Assembly (NCBI GenBank): GCA_024641225.1
Contig: JAHEDN010000084.1
Span: 1 to 8,949, forward strand
Length of the DNA: 8,949 bases
Source of the DNA: Burkholderiales bacterium
Lineage (GTDB): Bacteria; Pseudomonadota; Gammaproteobacteria; Burkholderiales; Burkholderiaceae_F
Reading direction: 5' to 3'
Below, in pieces: positions 1 to 5,613 of this stretch. Below the pieces are notes generated by a model. It saw nothing but the letters and a program-made list of their open reading frames with translations, searched no databases and had not been told where the DNA came from. Both the position numbers and the translations under genes were made by a program. Each line of letters starts with the position of its first letter. The stretch's first letter is position 1.

Positions 1-1095
1 CACGATCAGCCCGCCGAGGTCGCGCAGGCGCAGCTGCCGCGCCGCTTCGTCGGCAGCCTCGATGTTCGTGCGGGTGGCGGTCTCCTCGATGTCGGAACCC
101 TTGGTGGCGCGCGCCGAGTTGACGTCGATCGACACCAGCGCCTCGGTGTGGTCGATGACGATCGCGCCGCCCGAGGGCAGCTGAACGGTGCGCGAGTGCG
201 CGGTCTCGATCTGGTGCTCGATCTGGAAGCGCGAGAACAGCGGGATGTCGTCCTTGTAGCGCTTGACGCGGCCGACCATGTCCGGCATGACGTGCGCCAT
301 GAACTGCTGCGCCTGCTCGGCGATCTCGTCCGTGTCGACCAGGATTTCGCCGATCGACGGATGGAAGTAGTCGCGGATGGCGCGAATCACCAGGCTCGAC
401 TCCTCGAAAATCAGGAACGGTGCCGGATTGAGCCGCTTGTTCTTCTTGCCTTCGCTCGTCGCCTCGGCGCTGCTCTCCCCGGCCTCGGTGCGATACACGG
501 AAGTCGCCGCGTCGGCGATCGCGTTCCACAGCTTCAGCAGGTAATTGAGGTCCCACTGCAGTTCCTCGACGCTGCGGCCGATGCCGGCGGTGCGCGCGAT
601 GACGCTCATCCCGGACGGCAACTCGAGCTGGTCCATGGCCTCGCGCAGTTCCTGGCGGTCCTCGCCCTCGATCCGGCGCGAGACGCCGCCGCCGCGCGGG
701 TTGTTGGGCATCAGCACGAGGTAGCGGCCAGCGAGGGAGACGAAGGTCGTCAGGGCCGCGCCCTTGTTGCCGCGCTCCTCCTTCTCGACCTGGACGATCA
801 GTTCGTCGCCCTCGCGCACCGCCTCGTTGATCTTGGCGCGCGAGACGTCCACGCCGGGACGAAAGAAGCTGCGCGAGATTTCTTTGAAGGGAAGAAAGCC
901 ATGCCTTTCCTCGCCGTAGTCGACGAAGCACGCCTCCAGGCTCGGCTCCACGCGGGTGATGAGGCCCTTGTAGATGTTCGACTTGCGCTGCTCGCGGCCA
1001 GCGGCCTCGATGTCGATGTCGACCAGCCGCTGGCCTTCGACGATGGCCACCCGCAATTCCTCGGGATGGGTCGCATTGAAGAGCATCCTCTTCAT
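1..1095 (-). CDS. rne: Ribonuclease E, N-terminal catalytic part (partial, runs off left edge)
   Basis: The minus strand reads open from an ATG at 1095 to base 1, giving 365 residues with no stop; the 3' part lies outside the window. RNase E is the essential endoribonuclease that starts mRNA decay and processes rRNA and tRNA precursors, and it usually scaffolds the degradosome at the inner membrane. The start MKRMLFNATHPEELRVAIVE is typical of the family. An S1 RNA-binding domain follows (about 39-120; SNIYKGLITRVEPSLEACF), then the 5'-sensor/RNase H-like region, and LVSIDVNSARATKGSDIEET near 320-339. Asp324 there matches the first catalytic Mg2+-binding Asp (D303 in E. coli). The sequence ends at RDLGGLIV, just before the expected second catalytic Asp. 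The start is supported by GGAG at 1103-1106 with 7-base spacing. rne is divergent from rluC, as is common in proteobacteria. RNase G (rng) is the only realistic alternative, but the start and the rluC neighbour favour rne. Confidence 0.96.
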   Translation of the reverse strand, partial: MKRMLFNATHPEELRVAIVEGQRLVDIDIEAAGREQRKSNIYKGLITRVEPSLEACFVDYGEERHGFLPFKEISRSFFRPGVDVSRAKINEAVREGDELIVQVEKEERGNKGAALTTFVSLAGRYLVLMPNNPRGGGVSRRIEGEDRQELREAMDQLELPSGMSVIARTAGIGRSVEELQWDLNYLLKLWNAIADAATSVYRTEAGESSAEATSEGKKNKRLNPAPFLIFEESSLVIRAIRDYFHPSIGEILVDTDEIAEQAQQFMAHVMPDMVGRVKRYKDDIPLFSRFQIEHQIETAHSRTVQLPSGGAIVIDHTEALVSIDVNSARATKGSDIEETATRTNIEAADEAARQLRLRDLGGLIV

Positions 1096-1102
1096 CTCAA
1101 CA

Positions 1103-1123
1103 CTCCATGCGCCTGAAAGGCGC
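1103..1123 (-). promoter_or_regulatory. rne Shine-Dalgarno with adjacent upstream hairpin
   Basis: On the minus strand a perfect 6-bp hairpin (arms 1109-1114 and 1118-1123, 3-base loop) ends two bases upstream of the GGAG ribosome-binding site (1106-1103), which lies 7 bases before the rne ATG. The Shine-Dalgarno decides the rne start. The hairpin could modulate ribosome access, but that is inference. Confidence 0.55.
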
Positions 1124-1181
1124 GGTCGTGCCGGACCGAGGACGCCGCGGGCGAGGCTAGGCGAAACGTGCGGGGCGCCGA

Positions 1182-1205
1182 CGCCGCGGCGGGTCTGCCG
1201 CGGCG
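1182..1205. repeat. Perfect 9-bp inverted repeat, 6-base loop
   Basis: CGCCGCGGC at 1182-1190 is the exact reverse complement of GCCGCGGCG at 1197-1205, with GGGTCT between. It would form a stable all-GC stem in either transcript. No T-run follows on either strand, so it is not a canonical intrinsic terminator. If rne is transcribed across it, it lies in the rne leader. Confidence 0.6.
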
Positions 1206-1217
1206 ATGCATCCGCGC

Positions 1218-1244
1218 CCCGGCGCGCGCTGTTGCGGCGCCGGG
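1218..1244. repeat. Perfect 8-bp inverted repeat, 11-base loop
   Basis: CCCGGCGC at 1218-1225 pairs with GCGCCGGG at 1237-1244. It lies 12 bases beyond the 9-bp repeat at 1182-1205, so the two could stack in a single leader RNA. There is no U-tract on either side. Confidence 0.55.
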
Positions 1245-1391
1245 CAGCCTGCGGACGATGATGGGAGCCTGAACACGAAACGACCTTTGCTTGGGAAGCC
1301 CAGCGCCGGAAATCCCGGCGTGCTGCGACGAATCCGATCCAGCCGAGCCGGCCACACCCTGGGGCGGCGCGGCTCCTTGTTTCAATCCCGA

Positions 1392-1418
1392 CCGCCCGGT
1401 TCGAAATCGAACCAGCGG
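1392..1418. repeat. Inverted repeat with AAAT tetraloop and extended outer stem
   Basis: GGTTCG (1398-1403) pairs with CGAACC (1408-1413) around AAAT. An outer stem of CCGC (1392-1395) with GCGG (1415-1418) continues after a small internal loop. The core resembles a tRNA T-arm, but no acceptor, D-arm or anticodon arm fits around it, so this is a hairpin and not a tRNA. Confidence 0.5.
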
Positions 1419-1449
1419 ACGTCTGCTTCACTTGGCGCAGGCGACTTTT

Positions 1450-1488
1450 GCCGCCATGCGCTTCCGCGTCCCGACATCGAATGGCGGC
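1450..1488. repeat. Perfect 8-bp inverted repeat, 23-base loop
   Basis: GCCGCCAT at 1450-1457 is the exact reverse complement of ATGGCGGC at 1481-1488. It could be an RNA stem or a dimeric protein-binding dyad. It lies just upstream of the TACAAT box at 1523, so an operator role is also possible. Confidence 0.45.
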
Positions 1489-1522
1489 CGCGCAGAGCCT
1501 TAGGCTCGCGGTCGGTCATCGC

Positions 1523-1528
1523 TACAAT
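1523..1528 (+). promoter_or_regulatory. Candidate sigma-70 -10 box (TACAAT) upstream of rluC
   Basis: TACAAT matches five of six bases of the TATAAT consensus and sits in GCTACAATC, a 9-mer that recurs exactly upstream of rpmF (5572-5580). The -35 region (around 1500-1505, TTAGGC) is poor. Transcription would start near 1535 and give a leader of about 125 bases before the rluC ATG, including the hairpin at 1558-1598. Confidence 0.4.
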
Positions 1529-1557
1529 CGGTGCCTCTTGCAGGGTCGGAGCGAAAG

Positions 1558-1598
1558 TGCCACGACAGGCCATAAATCCTTGTGGACTGTCGTCGGCA
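1558..1598. other. Strong 41-base hairpin between rne and rluC (possible RNA element)
   Basis: Pairing read on the plus strand: TGCC (1558-1561) with GGCA (1595-1598), one bulged C at 1594; ACGACAG (1562-1568) with CTGTCGT (1587-1593), perfect; a G-A mismatch; then CCAT (1570-1573) with GTGG (1582-1585, one G-U), closing on an 8-base AU-rich loop. This makes about 15 pairs. It would be an early stem in a plus-strand RNA starting near 1535, or a distal stem of the rne leader. A weaker 5-bp repeat (CTCTT 1601-1605, AAGAG 1619-1623) follows directly. No U-tract follows, so it is not a standard terminator. I do not recognise a known RNA family. Confidence 0.5.
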
Positions 1599-1661
1599 GA
1601 CTCTTCAACTGCTGCTTCAAGAGCGCCGCCTAACTCCTGCGCGCGCAAGTATAACGGGACG

Positions 1662-2645
1662 ATGAACGAAACCGCCAAGGAGCGCGCCCGCGCGCCCATG
1701 CCGCGGCTGGCTGCCGATCAGGTCAGCTATCTGACCGTCGGCGCCGACGCCGCGGGCCAGCGGCTCGACAACTTCCTGTTGCGACTGGCCAAAGGCGTGC
1801 CGCAGAGCCACGTCTACCGGATCGTGCGCAGCGGCCAGGTGCGGGTCAACAAGGCGCGCGCGTCGGTCGATCAGCGCCTGGTCGAGGGCGACCAGGTCCG
1901 GGTGCCACCGCTGCGCATCGCGGCGGCGCCGCCGCCCCTGGTGCGCGCGCAGATGCCGCCAATCCTGTTCGAAGACGAGCACCTGATCGCAGTGGACAAG
2001 CCGGCCGGGCTGGCGGCGCACGGCGGCAGCGGCGTGGCCCACGGGCTGATCGAAATGGTGCGTGCAGCCCGGCCAAACCAGCCCTATCTTGAACTCGCCC
2101 ACCGGCTCGACCGCGAGACTTCGGGGATCCTTCTGCTGGCCAAGACGCGGCGCGCATTGCTGGGGCTGCACGAGCAGTTGCGCGAGGGGCTGGTCGACAA
2201 GCGCTACCTGGCATTGGTGGCGGGCGACTGGGTCAACGATCGCCAGCACGTTCGGCTGCCGCTGGCGAAGCGATCGACGACGGGTGGCGAGAGGCGCGTC
2301 TCGGTCGACGAAGACGAGGGCGCTGCGGCTCACACGGTGTTCAACCTGCGCCATCGCTACGGGTCGTTTTCGCTGCTCGAGGCGGAACTGAAGACCGGGC
2401 GGACGCACCAGATCCGCGTCCACCTCGCGCACATCGGGTTTCCCATCGTCGGCGACGGCAAGTACGGCGATTTCGAGCTGAACCGACGCATCGCCCGCGG
2501 CGAGTTTGGCGTGCCGCTGCGCCGAATGTTTCTTCATGCCTGGGCAGCCCGCTTTCGTCACCCCGTGGCCGGGACGCCGATGGAAATCGAAAGCGCGCTC
2601 GACCGCGAGTGCAGCGACTTCCTGCAGGGGATCGGCCGTGCTTGA
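1662..2645 (+). CDS. rluC: 23S rRNA pseudouridine synthase, RluC type (RluA family)
   Basis: The predicted protein has 327 residues, normal for RluC, which converts three uridines of 23S rRNA (955, 2504 and 2580 in E. coli numbering) to pseudouridine. An S4 RNA-binding domain occupies about 34-82 (GQRLDNFLLRLAKGVPQSHV and following, with VRVNK). The catalytic domain starts near 100 (LFEDEHLIAVDKPAGLAAHG) and contains HRLDRETSG with catalytic Asp150. Further family motifs are KRYLALVAG, GRTHQIRVHLAHIGFPIVGD and FLHAW. The ATG at 1662 fits the family's short N-terminal tail before the S4 domain, but its Shine-Dalgarno is weak (GGGA, too close). The frame stays open far upstream, but that sequence looks non-coding. 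The stop overlaps the next gene's GTG start by 8 bases, so the two are probably co-translated. RluD is less likely given the divergent rne neighbour. Confidence 0.93.
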   Translation: MNETAKERARAPMPRLAADQVSYLTVGADAAGQRLDNFLLRLAKGVPQSHVYRIVRSGQVRVNKARASVDQRLVEGDQVRVPPLRIAAAPPPLVRAQMPPILFEDEHLIAVDKPAGLAAHGGSGVAHGLIEMVRAARPNQPYLELAHRLDRETSGILLLAKTRRALLGLHEQLREGLVDKRYLALVAGDWVNDRQHVRLPLAKRSTTGGERRVSVDEDEGAAAHTVFNLRHRYGSFSLLEAELKTGRTHQIRVHLAHIGFPIVGDGKYGDFELNRRIARGEFGVPLRRMFLHAWAARFRHPVAGTPMEIESALDRECSDFLQGIGRA

Positions 2646-3294
2646 CCGTTTCGATCTCGTCGTCTTTGACTGGGACGGCACGCTGAGCGATTCGACGGCG
2701 GCGATCGCGCGCGCAATCCAGGACGCCGCAGCCGATCTCGGCCTACCCGTGCCGGACGACACGACGGCGAGCCACGTGATCGGTCTTGGCCTGCACGAGG
2801 CGCTGGCGCGCGCGGTGCCGAGCCTCGCTCCCGAGCGGATTCCCGAGTACTCGGCGCGATATCGGGTGCATTACTTTGCACGCGAGGCGCAGCTGGTGCT
2901 GTTTCCCGGCGCGCGCGAACTGCTCGCGTAGCTGCGTGCCGCCGGCGTGCTGCTCGCGATTGCCACGGGCAAGTCTCAGCGCGGCCTGCAGCGCGCTCTG
3001 GCCAGCGCCGGACTGGGCGGCGAATTCGCGGCGACGCGCTGCGCAGACCAGACCCACCCCAAGCCCCATCCCGCGATGCTGCTCGAACTGGCTGACGAAC
3101 TGATGGTGGCGCCGCAGCGGACTCTGATGATCGGCGACACGACGCATGATCTGCAGATGGCGGAGGCGGCCAATGCCGCGGCGGTCGGGCTGACGCAGGG
3201 CGCGCATCCCCACGACCAGCTTGCAGCGTGCCGCCCGCTCGCGCTGTTCGATTCGCTGATTGAGTTGCACGGATGGCTGATGCCGAATCGCTGA
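2638..3294 (+). pseudogene. HAD-superfamily (subfamily IA, Gph-like) phosphatase interrupted by an in-frame TAG
   Basis: The frame starts at a GTG inside the rluC end and would encode about 218 residues, full length for a Gph-like phosphatase. Motif I is intact (VVFDWDGTLSDS, residues about 8-19). Codon 98 is TAG (2929-2931), within the expected helix ELLA-stop-LRAAGVLLAIATGKS. Downstream in the same frame come motif II (IATGKS), the motif III Lys (HPKPHP) and motif IV (MIGDTTHD). No frameshift is needed, so one base change (for example CAG or GAG to TAG) explains the break. The 97-residue fragment keeps the nucleophile Asp but loses motifs II-IV and should be inactive; re-initiation at GTG 2947 would give a piece without motif I. 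TAG also ends rpmF and the methyltransferase here, which argues against recoding. A sequencing error is the main alternative to a true pseudogene. Gph acts on 2-phosphoglycolate, but the substrate here is not provable. Confidence 0.88.
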
Positions 3295-3668
3295 TCGCGC
3301 TTTGCCCCGCGGCGCAGCTGATCGAGCGAGGCATTGGCCTGCGTTTCGACGTGATCGCCGGCGGGGAGGAAGCCAGCGCATTCGTCGTGCGCTACCGCGG
3401 CCAGGTGCACGCCTACCTCAATCGCTGCGCCCACGTGGCGATGGAGCTTGACTGGCTCGCCGGCCAGTTCTTCGACAGCGATGGCGAAACGCTGCTCTGC
3501 GCCACCCATGGTGCCGCCTATGACCCGGCCAGCGGGCGCTGCGTCGGGGGTCCGTGCGCAGGGCACGGCGGCCTGCGGCAGTTGCAGGTCCTCGAGGACG
3601 GCGGTGTCGTCTACTGGCGACCCGATCTCGACGTTCGGCCGCGGCGGGTGGAACCTCCGGCGGGCTGA
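3273..3668 (+). CDS. Rieske-type [2Fe-2S] domain protein
   Basis: This 131-residue stand-alone Rieske domain has both cluster-binding boxes: box 1 RCAHVAMELDW with Cys52-x-His54, and box 2 LCATHGAAYDPASGRCVGGP with Cys76-x2-His79. There is no signal peptide, membrane segment or fused oxygenase domain, so a soluble cytoplasmic electron-transfer or redox-sensing role is likely; the partner is unknown. The ATG at 3273 lies 22 bases inside the HAD frame, indicating translational coupling to it, and a weak TGAG lies 8-11 bases upstream. The 3' end overlaps the oppositely oriented methyltransferase gene by 58 bases. As I recall, betaproteobacteria usually keep this gene between the HAD phosphatase and an S49 peptidase, which is absent here. 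The stop codon in the HAD gene upstream could reduce its translation. Confidence 0.88.
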   Translation: MADAESLIALCPAAQLIERGIGLRFDVIAGGEEASAFVVRYRGQVHAYLNRCAHVAMELDWLAGQFFDSDGETLLCATHGAAYDPASGRCVGGPCAGHGGLRQLQVLEDGGVVYWRPDLDVRPRRVEPPAG

Positions 3669-4399
3669 ACCTCGGACGCGGCCATCATCGCAAAGACAGC
3701 GGGTCGACGTGCCAGCGCCGGCCGTGACGCCGGCGGCAGCGTCCTCCAGTCCGAAACGGGCAGCGACAGCACGCGCTCGGCGTCTGTGGTGAGGTCCACC
3801 GCAACGGCGAGCTGCGTGTCGGGCCGTGCGTGCTCGAGGAGGGCCTGCAGCAGTCGCTCGTTGCGATAGGGCGTTTCGATGAACAGCTGGGTCTCCGCGC
3901 CGCGGCTGGCGCGCTCGAGCGCGGCGATGGCCTCGACGAGCGCGTGCCGATCCTGCGGCAGGTAGCCGACAAAGCGAAACCGCTGTCCGCTCATCCCGGT
4001 CGCCATCAGGCCAAGCAACAGGCTGCTCGGACCCACGAGCGGACGCACGCGCAGGCCAAGCTGATGCGCGCGCGCGACGACACCGGAGCCGGGATCGGCG
4101 ACTGCCGGGCAGCCGGCTTCGGACAGGAGCGCGATGTCGAATCCGTCGCGCGTGGGGGCCAGCCACTCGTCGTAGCAGCGCCGGTCCGGCGCATGGCCGA
4201 TTTCAATCACCGTCAGGCTGGCGATCGGCCGCGGATGGGCAATCGCCTTGAGGAAGGCGCGTGCGCTGCGGGCATCCTCGGCCAGGAAGATCGTCGTCTT
4301 CCGCGCCAATTCGAGCGTCTCCGCCGGCAGCACGCGCTCCGGAGTCGTGGCGCCCAGCAGGGTGGGCAGCAACAGCAGGGCGCCCTGCGATCCGCTCAT
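3611..4399 (-). CDS. SAM-dependent methyltransferase of the tetrapyrrole-methylase/RsmI family
   Basis: The 262-residue protein belongs to the tetrapyrrole methylase fold that includes RsmI (2'-O-methylation of C1402 in 16S rRNA). Family landmarks are SEAGCPAVADPG (93-104, the RsmI glycine-rich segment), VGPSSLLLGLMATGM (122-136) with RFVGYLP (142-148), and TQLFIETPYRN (170-180). It resembles the second RsmI-like paralogue found next to maf in betaproteobacteria more than canonical RsmI, so its substrate is uncertain and no symbol is given. The conserved fold seems to end near RRPAVFAMMAAS; the last 20 or so residues are a Gly/Arg/Ser-rich tail encoded mostly within the overlap with the Rieske gene. 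The ATG overlaps the maf stop (ATGA, 4396-4399), so the two genes are translationally coupled. Confidence 0.85.
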   Translation of the reverse strand: MSGSQGALLLLPTLLGATTPERVLPAETLELARKTTIFLAEDARSARAFLKAIAHPRPIASLTVIEIGHAPDRRCYDEWLAPTRDGFDIALLSEAGCPAVADPGSGVVARAHQLGLRVRPLVGPSSLLLGLMATGMSGQRFRFVGYLPQDRHALVEAIAALERASRGAETQLFIETPYRNERLLQALLEHARPDTQLAVAVDLTTDAERVLSLPVSDWRTLPPASRPALARRPAVFAMMAASEVQPAGGSTRRGRTSRSGRQ

Positions 4400-4977
4400 T
4401 GGGCAGGAAGAAATATCCCGCAGGCCGCGAGCATGGTCGTCAGGCGGATCAGCGGCAGCCCGATCAGCGCCGTGGGATCGTCCGAGCAGACCGATTCGAC
4501 CAGCGTGATGCCGAGGGCTTCGATCTTGGCCGCGCCCGCGCAGTCGTAGGGCTGCTCCGCACGCAGGTAGGCGTCGAGACTGGCGGCCGGCAGCACGCGG
4601 AAGCGCACAAGCGTGGGCACGTCGTCGAGATGCTGACCACCGCGAATGTCGACGAGCGCGATCGCCGTATGAAAAACGACCTCCCGCCCCTGCATGCGTT
4701 TCAGCTGTGCCAGCGCGGCCTCGTGCGTGCCGGGTTTCGACAGCGCCTCGCCGTCGACATCGGCGACCTGGTCCGAACCGATCACGATCGCCCCCGGCTG
4801 GCCTGCCGCGACCGCTTCTGCCTTGGCGAGCGCGAGCCGGCGCGCCGTGTCGCGCGGCGCTTCGCCTGCGAGGGCGCGCTCATCGACCCGCGGCGCCTGG
4901 ACAGTGAACGGCAGCCGCAGCCGCTGCAATAGTTGACGACGATAGGTCGAAGTTGATGCGAGTACGATCGGCGCCAT
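4396..4977 (-). CDS. yceF: Maf-family nucleotide pyrophosphatase, YceF subgroup (m7GTP pyrophosphatase)
   Basis: The 193-residue protein matches the YceF branch of the Maf family, which hydrolyses non-canonical nucleoside triphosphates; E. coli YceF prefers m7GTP. It begins with the phosphate-binding motif LASTSTYRRQLL (6-17), followed by PRVDERAL, then IGSDQV (66-71) with catalytic Asp69. SDQV is typical of YceF, unlike the TDTVV of dTTP-specific Maf. Near the C-terminus come YDCAGAAKIEALGITLVES and DDPTALIGLPLIRLTTML, close to the E. coli YceF end. The start at 4977 gives the standard N-terminus, although no Shine-Dalgarno is visible. It is the first gene of a two-gene minus-strand unit with the methyltransferase and is divergent from yceD, a widely conserved arrangement. 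Confidence 0.92.
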   Translation of the reverse strand: MAPIVLASTSTYRRQLLQRLRLPFTVQAPRVDERALAGEAPRDTARRLALAKAEAVAAGQPGAIVIGSDQVADVDGEALSKPGTHEAALAQLKRMQGREVVFHTAIALVDIRGGQHLDDVPTLVRFRVLPAASLDAYLRAEQPYDCAGAAKIEALGITLVESVCSDDPTALIGLPLIRLTTMLAACGIFLPAQ

Positions 4978-5037
4978 GGGGTCGGGAGAGATCTGCCGGC
5001 GCGTTGCAGTTTAGCGATGCGCCGGCCGATGGCCGTG
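4978..5037. promoter_or_regulatory. Short divergent spacer between maf/yceF and yceD
   Basis: Both transcription units must start in or near this spacer of about 60 bases. A minus-strand TAAACT (5013-5008) has four of six -10 consensus bases and would place the maf start roughly 25 bases before its ATG, but no -35 is convincing. No clear plus-strand promoter is seen, so yceD may rely on a weak or non-consensus one. Confidence 0.3.
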
Positions 5038-5550
5038 ATGAGTGATCCGATCGAACGCTGCGACGTGTGGGAGCTGGCGCGGCGGGGCCGCGTGGTGGAG
5101 GGCGAGCTCGCCGTCAAGGATGCGGAGCGACTGGCCGAGCAAGTCGCCGACGGCGAGGGGACGCTGCGTTTTCGGTTCAGTGGCCTGATCGACGAGCGCG
5201 GGCGCGCGGGTGCCCGGCTCGACGTCGAAGGCACCGTGCAGGCGCGTTGCGACCGCTGCGGAGGCCCCGTGGAAGTGCCGCTCCGGGAACGCGCGCAGTT
5301 CTACTTCGTCGATGACGAGGGAGAACTGGGCCGACTGCCCATTGACGTTTCGCCCGAAGAGCCGCTGCTCGGGTCGCACCGCTTCGACCTCGCGGCGCTG
5401 GTGGAGGACCAGGCGATCCTGGCGATGCCGATCTCGCCGCGGCATGCCGACTGCACGGCATCGGATGCAGATGGGACGGGTCCACGGCCGGATGGCCGGA
5501 CGCGTCGCCCGTTCGAAGCGCTCGCGGCCCTCAAGAAGCGGAAAGGCTGA
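5038..5550 (+). CDS. yceD: DUF177 family protein YceD (23S rRNA accumulation protein)
   Basis: The 170-residue acidic protein is of the DUF177 family, always found just upstream of rpmF. Homologues in E. coli and chloroplasts have been linked to 23S rRNA accumulation; the mechanism is unknown. Family features seen: a C-x2-C pair in ARCDRCGGPVEV (Cys71, Cys74), the conserved LVEDQAILAMPISPRHADC (121-139; third Cys at 139), and the C-terminal signature PFEALAALKKRKG. I chose ATG 5038 (MSDPIERCDVWELARRG) because the distance to the conserved DVWELARRG matches relatives. In-frame ATGs at 5017 and 5029 would add 7 or 3 residues, and none has a clear Shine-Dalgarno. It lies 63 bases before rpmF on the same strand, so it is probably co-transcribed as well as followed by an internal promoter. 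Confidence 0.87.
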   Translation: MSDPIERCDVWELARRGRVVEGELAVKDAERLAEQVADGEGTLRFRFSGLIDERGRAGARLDVEGTVQARCDRCGGPVEVPLRERAQFYFVDDEGELGRLPIDVSPEEPLLGSHRFDLAALVEDQAILAMPISPRHADCTASDADGTGPRPDGRTRRPFEALAALKKRKG

Positions 5551-5571
5551 CCGCTTCGCTGGCTCGGGTCG

Positions 5572-5580
5572 GCTACAATC
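5572..5580 (+). promoter_or_regulatory. Candidate rpmF promoter -10 (GCTACAATC)
   Basis: TACAAT at 5574-5579 is a good -10 box, about 35-40 bases upstream of the rpmF ATG. Its 9-base context is identical to the box at 1521-1529. No strong -35 is present at 16-18 bases (CTGACC at 5547-5552 is too far, 21 bases). A promoter here would let rpmF and the fab genes be transcribed separately from yceD. Confidence 0.45.
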
Positions 5581-5613
5581 CGCGGCCATTTGTTTCGGAC
5601 TGGCGAGGTAGCC

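Larger units (their letters stand above)
1096..1661. promoter_or_regulatory. Divergent rne-rluC intergenic region, rich in inverted repeats; likely rne 5' leader
   Basis: No believable gene was found in these 566 bases; the open frames here are arginine/proline/alanine-rich translations with no family resemblance. Directly visible are many inverted repeats: 1109-1123, 1182-1205, 1218-1244, 1304-1320 (6-bp arms), 1345-1375 (6-bp arms), 1392-1418, 1450-1488, 1495-1507 (5-bp arms), 1558-1598 and 1601-1623 (5-bp arms). In E. coli the rne mRNA has a long structured 5' UTR through which RNase E controls its own message. By analogy I infer that much of this spacer is the rne leader on the minus strand. 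A minus-strand TATACT at 1653-1648 is a possible -10 box but lacks a good -35. Short arms are expected by chance in GC-rich DNA, so only the longer ones carry weight. Confidence 0.5.

Noticed and set aside
148..1116. Plus-strand open frame of 322 residues
   Set aside because: It is antisense to rne, whose protein sequence is unmistakable; long antisense frames are expected in GC-rich coding DNA.
1376..1413. tRNA T-arm-like GGTTCGAAATCGAACC and a GATTGAAAC-like (CRISPR-repeat-like) string on the minus strand
   Set aside because: No other tRNA arms can be folded around it, and the string occurs once with no repeat-spacer periodicity.
1648..1655. AGTATAAC as a leaderless rluC promoter (plus strand TATAAC) or rne promoter (minus strand TATACT)
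   Set aside because: Neither orientation has an acceptable -35 at 16-18 bases; kept only as a weak possibility.
1206..1661. Upstream in-frame extension of rluC by 152 codons
   Set aside because: The frame is open but the translation is low-complexity, unlike any RluC N-terminus, and the region is full of inverted repeats.
1617..2762. Minus-strand open frame of 381 residues opposite rluC
   Set aside because: rluC on the plus strand has intact S4 and catalytic motifs; the antisense product resembles nothing.
2929..2931. Programmed TAG recoding (pyrrolysine or reassigned amber)
   Set aside because: TAG terminates rpmF (5794-5796) and the methyltransferase (3613-3611) in the same window, and HAD phosphatases are not known to use such recoding.
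5590..5613. TTG start upstream of rpmF
   Set aside because: The L32 N-terminus MAVQQNK and the GAGGT Shine-Dalgarno fix the start at 5614.
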